A stretch of 64,000 nt of DNA. Source: Telluribacter roseus. Lineage in GTDB: Bacteria; Bacteroidota; Bacteroidia; Cytophagales; Spirosomataceae. The DNA lies in assembly GCF_017355915.2 (NCBI RefSeq), contig NZ_JAFEUV020000014.1:95061-159060 (forward strand). The letters are read 5' to 3'. Positions 10,216-18,036 of the stretch are shown here, piece by piece. The notes beneath the pieces are model-generated. The model did no database searches, was not told the origin of the DNA, and worked only from the letters and a program-made list of their open reading frames with translations. Within the stretch, counting starts at the first letter, position 1; each line of letters opens with the position of its first letter. The translations under genes were made by a program, and so were the position numbers.

Positions 10216-11367
10216 ATGATAGAATGTGTTAAGTGCGGCCAGGTAGATGCCATCAAGCGGGCGGGCTTTGTGCGGGGAAAGCAGCGGTTCCACTGCCGGC
10301 ACTGCAGCTACCATTTTGTGGTGGCCGATCCGGCTCCCGCCAAACCCGCCAGACGACAGGCTACCATTATGGACATTGCCCAGCATCTGGGTATATCTCC
10401 TTCCACGGTATCACGGGCCCTGCTCAACCGCTACGGCATCAACGAGCGAACCAGAGCGGAGATCTTACGGGTGGCGCAGGAACTGGACTACCAGCCCAAC
10501 CTGCTGGCCCAGAGCCTCAGCAACAGCGAAACCCATACCATCGGAGTGATTATTCCCGACATCGAAAGGCCCTTCTTTGCATCGGTGGTCAGCGGCATTC
10601 AGCAGGTGGCGTCGGCGTCGGGTTACCGGGTGATGGTGTGCCAGTCCAACGAATCGCACCAGATGGAGGTAGCCAATGTACAGGCGCTGGTAGCCAGCCG
10701 GGTCGACGGACTGCTGATCTGCCACTCCACCGAAACTACCTCCTTTGACCACATCCGGTTGCCGCACCGCAAGGGGCTGCCCATTGTGCACTTTGATCGG
10801 ATCTGCGAAGACATTGATACTTCCAAGGTAGTGCAGGACGACTACGGCGGGGGCGCGGCCATCGCCGAGCACCTGCTTCGGCAGGGCTGCCGACAGCTGG
10901 CCATCTTTGCTGGCCCCCCGGAGCTGCTGATCAGCAGGAGGCGGGTGGAGGGCTTCCTGAGTACCCTGGCCGATCAGGGCATAGCAGCGGATGGGGTACG
11001 GGTGGTCCATAGTCATTTCAAACCGGACGAAGCACTCCATACTCTGCGGGAATGGTTGCAAAGCCCTGCCCCACCCGATGGCATTTTCTGCGTCCACTAC
11101 GGCAATGCGATAGATATGATGCTGGACCTGAAACAGCGGGGCATACGCATACCGGAGGAGATAGCCATAGCCGGCTTTGGGGAAGATAGGCTGGCGGCTG
11201 TGATAGAGCCCGGCCTTACCACCATCCATCAGCATCCGTTCCAGATCGGGCGCCAGGCGGCACTGCTGTTTCTCAACCAGATCATGGCTCCGGAAAGCTT
11301 CGTACCTACTACGCATCAGGTAAAAGGCGAACTAATTGTGCGTCAATCAACCCTTCGGCGAGGCTGA
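10216..11367 (+). CDS. LacI-family transcriptional regulator with N-terminal zinc ribbon
   Basis: A 383-residue regulator. Residues 1-34 form a C4 zinc ribbon (Cys4, Cys7, Cys27, Cys30; pattern CxxC-x19-CxxC with GKQRFHC) like the N-terminal finger of IS1-type transposases. A proline-rich linker leads to a normal LacI helix-turn-helix (IMDIAQHLGISPSTVSRALL, about 51-70), the hinge at 95-105, and a periplasmic-binding-protein-type sugar sensor (TIGVIIPDIERPFFASVV onward). Standard LacI proteins are about 340 residues and begin at the HTH, so the ribbon is an added domain. It is divergent from the uxuA-GH67 genes and next to the 40-bp palindrome, so the inducer is probably a hexuronate or mannonate derivative (inference). 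Confidence 0.92.
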   Translation: MIECVKCGQVDAIKRAGFVRGKQRFHCRHCSYHFVVADPAPAKPARRQATIMDIAQHLGISPSTVSRALLNRYGINERTRAEILRVAQELDYQPNLLAQSLSNSETHTIGVIIPDIERPFFASVVSGIQQVASASGYRVMVCQSNESHQMEVANVQALVASRVDGLLICHSTETTSFDHIRLPHRKGLPIVHFDRICEDIDTSKVVQDDYGGGAAIAEHLLRQGCRQLAIFAGPPELLISRRRVEGFLSTLADQGIAADGVRVVHSHFKPDEALHTLREWLQSPAPPDGIFCVHYGNAIDMMLDLKQRGIRIPEEIAIAGFGEDRLAAVIEPGLTTIHQHPFQIGRQAALLFLNQIMAPESFVPTTHQVKGELIVRQSTLRRG

Positions 11368-11490
11368 ATAGGCACTTTGCCATTTTACAGAAAAAACTTC
11401 TTTTTGTTATAGACAGTACTCCAATAAAAAACTCCTAACTTTGCGGGCAATTTGTTGAAACCGTTTCAATTACTTTAATTTTTTAATGCA

Positions 11491-12708
11491 ATGTCCGCAG
11501 TAGCAGAGCAAGCGCGGTTGCTGGCCGACCGCATCAACGCCCTCGAAGAATCTTCGACGCTGGCGATGACCAAAAAGGCCCGTGAGTTGGCTGCCGAAGG
11601 CCACAAAGTAATTAGTCTGAGTGTGGGAGAGCCTGACTTCAAGACTCCCGCCCACATTTGCGAAGCCGCCAAGAAAGCCATTGACGATGGATTCCACGGC
11701 TATTCGCCCGTAGCAGGGTACCCTGATCTCCGCAAGGCGATTGCTGATAAATTGAAACGCGACAACAACATTGACTGGAAACCTGAGAATATCGTGGTAT
11801 CAACGGGTGCCAAGCACTCCCTGGCCAACGCGATTCAGGTACTTGTAAACCCGGGTGACGAGGTGATCATCTTCGCTCCGTACTGGGTAAGCTACTCCGA
11901 AATGGTTAAACTGGCCGAAGGAAAGTCAGTGGTATTGGAAGGAGCGTTCGAAAATGATTTTAAAGTAACGGCTGAGCAGCTCGAAGCGGCCATTACGCCT
12001 CGTACCAAGGTGGTGATGTATGCGTCACCTAACAACCCTACGGGGTCGGTGTACTCGGAGGCTGAGCTTCGCTCTATCGCGGCGGTACTTGAGAAGCACG
12101 ACAATATCTTCGTGGTAGCCGATGAGATCTACGAATACATCAACTTCACCGAAGAAGGCCACTTCAGCATGGGTTCTATCCCTGCTCTGAAAGACCGTGT
12201 GATCACTGTAAACGGGGTAGCCAAAGGCTTCGCCATGACCGGCTGGCGTATCGGATTTATCGGTGCTGCCAAGTGGATCGCCGACGGTATCGAGAAACTG
12301 CAGGGACAGGTAACATCAGGTACCAACTCCATCGCTCAGAAAGCCGCCGTGGCTGCTTTCAACGGACCACTGGATGCTACCCGCGAAATGACTAAGGCGT
12401 ACGCCCGTCGTCGTGACCTGGTGGTTGGTCTGCTGAAAGAGATACCTGGCTTTAAGGTGAATGTACCTCAGGGCGCTTTCTACGCGTTCCCTGATGTAAG
12501 CTACTACTTTGGCAAGTCAGATGGTAAGACCGAAATCAAAGATTCGGACGACTTCTCCCTGTGGCTGCTCAATTCAGTATATGTATCAACAGTAGCCGGT
12601 TCGGGCTTCGGAGCACCTAACTGTATCCGTATCTCAACTGCTGCTGCGGATGAAGCACTGACCGAAGCCGTACAACGCATCAAAGATGCCGTTGCTACGC
12701 TGAAGTAA
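11491..12708 (+). CDS. PLP-dependent class I aminotransferase (aspartate aminotransferase type)
   Basis: A 405-residue fold-type I aminotransferase that transfers amino groups between an amino acid, probably aspartate, and 2-oxoglutarate. Visible features are VGEPDFKTPAHI, GYSPVAGYPDLR, NPNNPTGS-type loop (SPNNPTGSVY), and the PLP-binding lysine in NGVAKGFAMTGWRIGF near residue 245. A -7 element TAACTTTG is at 11436-11443, but a well-spaced -33 box is not evident. A strong terminator follows at 12727. The gene stands alone and looks housekeeping. Substrate specificity within the AspC-like group cannot be settled from sequence. Confidence 0.93.
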   Translation: MSAVAEQARLLADRINALEESSTLAMTKKARELAAEGHKVISLSVGEPDFKTPAHICEAAKKAIDDGFHGYSPVAGYPDLRKAIADKLKRDNNIDWKPENIVVSTGAKHSLANAIQVLVNPGDEVIIFAPYWVSYSEMVKLAEGKSVVLEGAFENDFKVTAEQLEAAITPRTKVVMYASPNNPTGSVYSEAELRSIAAVLEKHDNIFVVADEIYEYINFTEEGHFSMGSIPALKDRVITVNGVAKGFAMTGWRIGFIGAAKWIADGIEKLQGQVTSGTNSIAQKAAVAAFNGPLDATREMTKAYARRRDLVVGLLKEIPGFKVNVPQGAFYAFPDVSYYFGKSDGKTEIKDSDDFSLWLLNSVYVSTVAGSGFGAPNCIRISTAAADEALTEAVQRIKDAVATLK

Positions 12709-12726
12709 TCTTATATACTCACTAAC

Positions 12727-12760
12727 AAAAGCCCCGTCGGTAGCCACCGCGGGGCTTTTG
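12727..12760 (+). terminator. Rho-independent terminator after the aminotransferase
   Basis: Stem AAAAGCCCCG (12727-12736) pairs with CGGGGCTTTT (12750-12759); the inner loop can extend the stem through CGGT/ACCG. It lies 19 bases after the stop codon. The following 230 bases up to 12992 contain no recognisable gene. Confidence 0.85.
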
Positions 12761-12992
12761 CGTTATAGCCGAGCCAGTACTTATACTATATGTCAGCAGA
12801 TCGACGGCCCTATTTTCCAAAATATGAGCTGAACCTGATGCTGCTACAATGAGTTGTACAGTGTAGCACAGGGAAAAATAGGATAAATCGAAAAACCATG
12901 AGTTATTTTGTACTCGCTGTGGAGTACTCATGCAGTAATACGAGTGGTGGCTCCCTCCTGAGCCCTGCACATGAACAAAAGTCAACTATATA

Positions 12993-14063
12993 ATGAGCAA
13001 ATATTACTATCTGAAAGTAAAAGAAGTGGAGCGCGAAACACCCGATGCCGTTACCATCCACTTCTGGCATCCACTCAACGAAGTGGTGAAGTATAAGCCC
13101 GGCCAGTTCCTGACCCTGCTCCTGCCGCACGAAGGTACCAAGGTACGTCGCTCCTACTCCATGTCCAGCTCTCCCTATACCGATGTGTCGCTGGCGATTA
13201 CGGTAAAGCGGGTACCTAACGGCTTCGCCTCCAACTACCTGATCGACTCGGTAAAGGAAGGTGATGTAATAGAGGTCATGGAGCCCATGGGTAACTTCAC
13301 GCCTGAACTGGACGCTGACCAGGCACGCACGGTGGTACTGATCGGAGCCGGTAGTGGTGTTACGCCCCTTATATCCATCGCCAAGTCGGTACTGATCGTG
13401 GAGCCGGAGAGTACAGTACGTCTGCTATACGGCAACCGCACCGAGAACAGCATTATTTTTAAAGAGAAAATAGACGCCCTCGTTACTAAATACGGAGAGC
13501 GGTTTCAGGTGGTACATACGCTTACGCAGCCACACGAAACCTGGACCGGCGAAACGGGCCGCCTGAATAAATCGCATATTCTTAAACTCATGGAGAAGTG
13601 GCCCGCTACGGATCCCACTAGTACCGACTACTACCTCTGCGGCCCCGAGGATATGATGGAGGAAGCCAAGCGGGCGCTGGATGTGCTGGGCGTTCCTAAG
13701 GAAAAGGTACACAAAGAAAGCTTCCTGACGGCCACTACCGCCAAGGCGCACGGCGAGGTAACGCTGGAAGAAAACGACGGAAGTATGAAAACACGCGAAA
13801 TAACAGTACTGTATGAAGGTAGTGAGTACAAGTTTAAGGTAGAGCCCCACCAGACGGTACTGGAGGCGGCCCTGGATCTGGACATTGACCTGCCCTACTC
13901 CTGCCAGGCAGGTATGTGTACTGCCTGTATGGGCCGCTGTGTATCGGGCAAGGTACACCTGGACGAAGAAGATGCCCTGTCAGAAGCTGAGCTGAAGGCG
14001 GGCTTCATCCTCACCTGCGTCACCCACCCTATGAGTGATGATGTAGTGATTGAGGTAGAATAA
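12993..14063 (+). CDS. Ferredoxin-NADP reductase-like protein with C-terminal [2Fe-2S] domain (PaaE-like)
   Basis: A 356-residue electron-transfer flavoprotein. Residues 1-105 form the FAD domain (RRSYSMSSSPY motif), about 110-240 the NAD(P)H domain (VLIGAGSGVTPLISI, then YYLCGPEDMM), and about 265-356 a plant-type ferredoxin domain with cluster cysteines in the pattern CQAGMCTACMGRC plus the distal Cys of ILTCVTHP. This is the architecture of the phenylacetyl-CoA epoxidase reductase PaaE and related reductases. No paaABCD genes lie nearby, so it more likely reduces some other oxygenase or desaturase. Terminators bound it on both sides. Confidence 0.88.
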   Translation: MSKYYYLKVKEVERETPDAVTIHFWHPLNEVVKYKPGQFLTLLLPHEGTKVRRSYSMSSSPYTDVSLAITVKRVPNGFASNYLIDSVKEGDVIEVMEPMGNFTPELDADQARTVVLIGAGSGVTPLISIAKSVLIVEPESTVRLLYGNRTENSIIFKEKIDALVTKYGERFQVVHTLTQPHETWTGETGRLNKSHILKLMEKWPATDPTSTDYYLCGPEDMMEEAKRALDVLGVPKEKVHKESFLTATTAKAHGEVTLEENDGSMKTREITVLYEGSEYKFKVEPHQTVLEAALDLDIDLPYSCQAGMCTACMGRCVSGKVHLDEEDALSEAELKAGFILTCVTHPMSDDVVIEVE

Positions 14064-14083
14064 GCGAGCTATACATGTTAACT

Positions 14084-14121
14084 AAAAAGCCCTGACTGGA
14101 TGATCCAGTCAGGGCTTTTTA
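14084..14121. terminator. Bidirectional terminator between reductase and BlaR1-like gene
   Basis: A perfect 17-bp stem, AAAAAGCCCTGACTGGA (14084-14100) with TCCAGTCAGGGCTTTTT (14104-14120), and a TGA loop. A-tract and T-tract on opposite sides make it functional for both convergent genes (stops at 14063 and 14127). Confidence 0.9.
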
Positions 14122-14126
14122 GTTGA

Positions 14127-16046
14127 TTACTTCTTTTTGGCCGGAGGCGTGGGCGGAACCGGAGGTGCCGCAGGTCGGGCCGGAGTAGCTGGCACCGGCG
14201 GAGCCACGGAGCCTTTCGGTGTAGTACCAGCCTTGACAGCTGCCTTAGCCGGACGAGGAGCGTGGGGCGCATCGGGGGCTGGCGGCGGCGGTGGGGGCGT
14301 AGGCAAGTATTTCTCCATTCCCCGCGCTTCCAGTTCCATTTTGCGGCCTAGCGTTTCCAGCTGACGGCTAATCTCTTCTATCTCCTGCTGGGTCTTCCGG
14401 AAAGGTTCGCCAGTGGTTTCGGCCTGTCTTCTTCCCTCAGCAATCTGGGCGTTAAGCTGGGTCACTTCCTGCTCCTGGGCTTTTATCTGCTGCTCTATTT
14501 CGGCCAGTTGCTTCTCTACCTCGGCTTCGCTCAGTTTAACTGCTCCTGCTTTCTGATTTGGGTGTAGTAAGACCGAGCGCTTCTGGATTAATTTCTCGCG
14601 GGCCTCCATCAGCTTATCTTTCTTCCACTCTATCTTTTCCCACTCCCGGTCGTAACGTTCCTGCTCAAAGCGGTGCTTCTCCATGGTCAGGTGCAGATCT
14701 TCCATGCGGCGGTGCAGGGGCTCCATCTGCTGCTGCATTACTTCCATTTTTTTGTGGAATGCCTCCAGCTTCTCCCGCAGCGTATCGTTCATTTTAAATT
14801 GCCAGTCGTGGTTGAAATCAAATTTGAAGTCATAGGCCATTTCAGGCATGTTGATATTCTCGGTGTCTATATCAATGTCTAACTCTATATCTTCCATTTC
14901 CTCCATATCAACCTCTGCTTCCTCCTCTACCTCTATGGTGGTATCCGCGTAGGCTACCGATAAGTACGGAATATCTTTGACTTTGGCGGTAGTGGCTTTA
15001 ACTGCTTTTTTATCCTGCTTCCGCTCTACGGCGTATACCGACACACCTATCAGTACTCCGGCTACTACCAATAGTACCGGCAAGCCCGCCCACATCCGTA
15101 CTGGCTTAGGCGCCAGGCCCAGTACCCGGCGTACACGCTGCAGAAGTACCGGCTTTTGGGAAGCAAATGGTACAGCCAGCGCCGGACTCGACTGCCACTC
15201 CGCCACCCGCACCAGCGCATGGGCCAGCGACATCCTATCACCGGAAATGGTAATGGCTATATCGTCGCAGCAGTGCTCACGCTCGGTACGTACCTTGTTT
15301 GACAGCCACCACAGCGCCGGGTGAAAGAAGAATACCACCTCTACAAACGACTGCAGCAGATTGACGAGGTAGTCGTGCCGACGGATATGCGCCAGCTCGT
15401 GCGCCAAGATAGCCTCTACCTGTGCCGGTGAAAATCCGGTCAGCAGCCCTATTGGTACCAGCACCACCGGACTCAGCGCTCCTACCACCATAGGAGTAGT
15501 GATACGGGTGCTCTCGCATAGCTCTATCGACTGCGTAATATTAAGCCGGGCCGTCAGGATGCTAAAGCGGTTGCGCCACTCCCGATCAGCCACCGGCACG
15601 GCTCCGCTCCGCAGGTACTCGACGTACAGCCAGCTACCCATGAAGCGCAGCATCAATAGTCCGGCGCCAATCAGCCAGCACACCACCAGCTCGGTAAGAT
15701 GCGTATTGACCCACAGGCGAACCTGACTGGCCAGCGATAGCTCCACCGGCCGCCACAACAGCGCCGAAGCGGCCCCAGTGGTAGCGATGGCAGTAGCGCC
15801 GGCCGCTGTGGCGGTAGCCTTCGCATCCTGGAGGTAATAGGCCAGCGTAGCGAGCGAGCCTACTACCTGAGCAATCAGCAGGCCAATACCTAGTCCGTAG
15901 CGTGCCTGCGCCGGTCGGTTACGAAGCAGGTAGAAGCCCAGAACGGCTACCAGTGCCAGCAGAGCTCCCTGCCAGAGCGCGTGCAGGAGCATCCAACCCA
16001 CTGCACTCACAAGAGATTCCGGAAGTATACTTAGTAAGTCTTTCAT
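14127..16046 (-). CDS. BlaR1/MecR1-type M56 family membrane metallopeptidase
   Basis: A 639-residue membrane protease. TM helices occupy roughly residues 15-42, 50-71 and 115-140. The zinc motif HELAH (216-220, in AHELAHIRRHD) and the third-ligand block EREHCCDD (about 256-262) place it in peptidase family M56, and a further TM helix is at about 318-341. In BlaR1 this protease cleaves the BlaI repressor. Here the C-terminus has no penicillin-binding domain: it is an acidic stretch (372-400), a long coiled coil (about 420-580) and a Pro/Ala-rich tail with a PTPPPPPPAPD run. It starts 2 bases after the blaI-like stop, so the two form an operon. The inducing signal is unknown and unlikely to be a beta-lactam. 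Confidence 0.9.
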   Translation of the reverse strand: MKDLLSILPESLVSAVGWMLLHALWQGALLALVAVLGFYLLRNRPAQARYGLGIGLLIAQVVGSLATLAYYLQDAKATATAAGATAIATTGAASALLWRPVELSLASQVRLWVNTHLTELVVCWLIGAGLLMLRFMGSWLYVEYLRSGAVPVADREWRNRFSILTARLNITQSIELCESTRITTPMVVGALSPVVLVPIGLLTGFSPAQVEAILAHELAHIRRHDYLVNLLQSFVEVVFFFHPALWWLSNKVRTEREHCCDDIAITISGDRMSLAHALVRVAEWQSSPALAVPFASQKPVLLQRVRRVLGLAPKPVRMWAGLPVLLVVAGVLIGVSVYAVERKQDKKAVKATTAKVKDIPYLSVAYADTTIEVEEEAEVDMEEMEDIELDIDIDTENINMPEMAYDFKFDFNHDWQFKMNDTLREKLEAFHKKMEVMQQQMEPLHRRMEDLHLTMEKHRFEQERYDREWEKIEWKKDKLMEAREKLIQKRSVLLHPNQKAGAVKLSEAEVEKQLAEIEQQIKAQEQEVTQLNAQIAEGRRQAETTGEPFRKTQQEIEEISRQLETLGRKMELEARGMEKYLPTPPPPPPAPDAPHAPRPAKAAVKAGTTPKGSVAPPVPATPARPAAPPVPPTPPAKKK

Positions 16047-16048
16047 GG

Positions 16049-16423
16049 CTAACGATTGTTTTCGATATCATTGAGTAGTTTCCTGATTTCATCCAGCTCC
16101 TCCTGCGATGCCTTGTGGTTGCCCAGGGCCTGCATGACCAGCCGGGCCGCCGAGCCGCGGAAAGTAGTTTCAACAAAGCGATCCAGGAGTGTCTGCTGGG
16201 TTTCTTCCTCGCTGACACCTGCCGTATAGATATGGGAGCGTCCTTCCTCCGAGCGGTGGAGGAGGCCCTTCTCGTGCATGATCTGCATGAGCTTCAGGGT
16301 GGTTGTATAGCCGGCCTCTTTGGTAGCGGCCAGGTATTCGTGTACCTGCCGTACTGTACTTGGTCCCTCTTTCCACAGGTAATGCAGAATCTCGAGTTCC
16401 GAATCAGTTGGTTTTAGACTCAT
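16049..16423 (-). CDS. BlaI/MecI/CopY-family transcriptional repressor
   Basis: A 124-residue winged-helix repressor with the family start LKPTDSELEILHYLWKEG, the recognition region STVRQVHEYLAATKEAGYTT and the wing HRSEEGRSHIYTAGV, followed by a C-terminal dimerisation helix bundle. It is co-transcribed with the BlaR1-like protease. Three TACGAA-N4-TTCGTA dyads lie 21-92 bases upstream of its start, which supports autoregulation. ATG at 16423 matches the family N-terminus. Confidence 0.93.
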   Translation of the reverse strand: MSLKPTDSELEILHYLWKEGPSTVRQVHEYLAATKEAGYTTTLKLMQIMHEKGLLHRSEEGRSHIYTAGVSEEETQQTLLDRFVETTFRGSAARLVMQALGNHKASQEELDEIRKLLNDIENNR

Positions 16424-16443
16424 GGCTTTATCAGTTTTTTACC

Positions 16444-16459
16444 TACGAAGATCTTCGTA
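16444..16459. promoter_or_regulatory. BlaI-type operator box 1
   Basis: Perfect 16-bp palindrome TACGAAGATCTTCGTA, nearest to the repressor start codon. The same TACGAA/TTCGTA arms recur twice more upstream at centre spacings of 25 and 31 bp, as expected for dimer sites of a BlaI-like repressor. Confidence 0.75.
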
Positions 16460-16468
16460 ACAAACATA

Positions 16469-16484
16469 TACGAAAATATTCGTA
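16469..16484. promoter_or_regulatory. BlaI-type operator box 2
   Basis: TACGAAAATATTCGTA: perfect 6-bp arms TACGAA/TTCGTA around a 4-bp centre, middle of three boxes upstream of the BlaI-like gene. Confidence 0.75.
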
Positions 16485-16499
16485 CTTGCAAGAGGTGTC

Positions 16500-16515
16500 T
16501 ACGAATATTTTCGTA
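16500..16515. promoter_or_regulatory. BlaI-type operator box 3
   Basis: TACGAATATTTTCGTA: arms TACGAA/TTCGTA, with flanking C/G extending the dyad by one pair. It is the most upstream of the three boxes. Confidence 0.75.
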
Positions 16516-16643
16516 GAACGTTCTTAAAAAATGTTAATCGAGAGGTATCAGGCCTGAAACTGTACGAAAGATGGAGGAATGGGCTCTAAGGTTGCATCAG
16601 GAGTATGTAGAAAAAAGGTTTATGCTTTTGGGGAGCCGGGAGT

Positions 16644-16730
16644 GTCGCTCCTACGGAGCTTGAAGAACAGGGGGAATAACTAGCCCTACTAAAGTACCGC
16701 CCCTCCGGAGCTGCATCTCGTATTAAAGCT
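16644..16730. repeat. GC-rich short hairpin repeat region (GCTCCTACGGAGC type)
   Basis: This part of the 290-base gap between the BlaI operators and recF has no gene. It holds a hairpin GCTCC-TAC-GGAGC (about 16649-16661) and, about 50 bases on, a CCGCCCCTCCGGAGCTGC segment with palindromic core CTCCGGAG. Similar paired GCTCC..GGAGC units occur as dispersed intergenic repeats in Cytophagales, but the copy number cannot be judged from this window. Confidence 0.35.
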
Positions 16731-16810
16731 AAACCTTCGGCGCAGCTCTCTTAGCATTTCGACAGGTACTGCGGCGAATCATCTGCAATTGTAATCAGAA
16801 GATTTCTTCT

Positions 16811-17896
16811 CTACTTCCCGATCTCAAAGAAGCGGACATCCGCCTGAACGTGATCCAGAATACGGTGGGAGCGCTCAGGGCGAGCGTCGGTAATGAATAC
16901 CTGTCCCAGAAAACCATCATCAATGAGCTCGATCAGTTTGTGGATGCGGCGGTCGTCGAGCTTATCAAATATATCATCGAGCAGGAGCATGGGTTTGGTC
17001 TCCTTTTCATCGGCCAGGAGTGCGTACTGCGCCAGCTTCAGCGCTATCACAAATGACTTTTGCTGCCCCTGCGAGCCGAACTTCTTCAGAGCCACTCCGT
17101 CAATCTCGAATACATAGTCATCCTTATGTACGCCTTTAAGCGTACGCTGCGCGTGCAGGTCGCGCGAGCGGTGCCGACGAAACTCTGCACCAAAGTCCTC
17201 TACGGCTACTTCGCTTTCGTAGATAATCTCCACGCGCTCCCGCTCGCTGCTCAGGTAGGCGTAGTACTTCCGGAACAGGGGCAGGTACTTATCCATAAAA
17301 GTACGGCGATGTTCGTAGATACGCTGCGCCAGCCCAATGAGTGGCTCGTTGTATGTCTCGAGCATATCCTCGTCGAGGTAGTTGCGCTCGGCAAAAAGCT
17401 TGAGCAGACTGTTGCGCTGGGTGAGCAGCTTGTTGTACTGCAGGTAGTCGTCGAGGTACGACGGGTGAAGCTGCGCCAGGACTCCGTCGAAGAAACGCCG
17501 CCGCTCTTCACTAATGCCACGCACCAGGTCGGTATCGTCGGGCGCGATGAGTACCACGGGGTACTGCCCAATATGATCGCTTAGTCGGTCATAGGATTTT
17601 TTGTCGGCCATCAGCACCTTACGCTGGCCGCGCTGCAGGCTGCAGGTGATCTGGGTACCTCTGTTCGCCTTCCTGAAGATGCCATCCAGTACAAAGAAAT
17701 CGGCGGTATGGTGGATATTCAGAGCATCCTGGCTTTGAAAGGCACTTTTGGTGAGAGCTAAAAAATATATGGCGTCCAGAAGATTGGTTTTTCCGCTTCC
17801 ATTCTCCCCCACGAGGCAGTTTACGCGCTCTCCAAATGTAAAACTCCCCTCTTCATAACTTTTAAAATAGGTAAGGTGGAGTTTTTCGAGCCACAT
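16811..17896 (-). CDS. recF: DNA replication and repair protein RecF
   Basis: A 361-residue SMC-like ATPase that loads RecA at single-strand gaps with RecO and RecR. The N-terminus LEKLHLTYFKSYEE and Walker A GENGSGKTN (about 30-38) are typical. The ABC signature region KKFGSQGQQKSFVIALKLAQ is at about 270-290 and Walker B MLLLDDIFDKLDDRR at about 305-320. Length and motif order are standard. It is divergent from pdhA, with about 140 bases between the starts. No dnaN or gyrB neighbour is present, unlike in E. coli, which is normal for Bacteroidota. Confidence 0.97.
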   Translation of the reverse strand: MWLEKLHLTYFKSYEEGSFTFGERVNCLVGENGSGKTNLLDAIYFLALTKSAFQSQDALNIHHTADFFVLDGIFRKANRGTQITCSLQRGQRKVLMADKKSYDRLSDHIGQYPVVLIAPDDTDLVRGISEERRRFFDGVLAQLHPSYLDDYLQYNKLLTQRNSLLKLFAERNYLDEDMLETYNEPLIGLAQRIYEHRRTFMDKYLPLFRKYYAYLSSERERVEIIYESEVAVEDFGAEFRRHRSRDLHAQRTLKGVHKDDYVFEIDGVALKKFGSQGQQKSFVIALKLAQYALLADEKETKPMLLLDDIFDKLDDRRIHKLIELIDDGFLGQVFITDARPERSHRILDHVQADVRFFEIGK

Positions 17897-18036
17897 GAAC
17901 TTCTTTGTTAGGGACTTTATGCTTAATTTCGCAGGTCTTTGACATTTGCCCGGTAAAATACTTCCGGAAAAACAGGACTTTATTCAAACCAACAACGGAC
18001 AGACAAAGTTCTGTCTTTATAAACGAGAACCAATAC

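Noticed and set aside
12993..14063. Phenylacetate degradation reductase PaaE as a firm assignment
   Set aside because: The domain order fits, but no paaABCD or other phenylacetate gene is present in the window, so only the PaaE-like label is justified.
14127..14364. Glycine/alanine-rich plus-strand frame opposite the BlaR1 C-terminus
   Set aside because: It mirrors the proline/alanine-rich coding strand of the BlaR1-like gene; low-complexity reverse translation, no start context.
16560..16810. Possible small RNA or gene between BlaI boxes and recF
   Set aside because: No conserved RNA motif or open frame was found; only GC-rich hairpins consistent with a dispersed repeat.
17904..17931. Promoter TTTG (17904-17907) with TAATTTCG (17924-17931) for pdhA
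   Set aside because: The spacer is only 16 nt and the -7 box has a mismatch (C for T); too weak to list as a feature.
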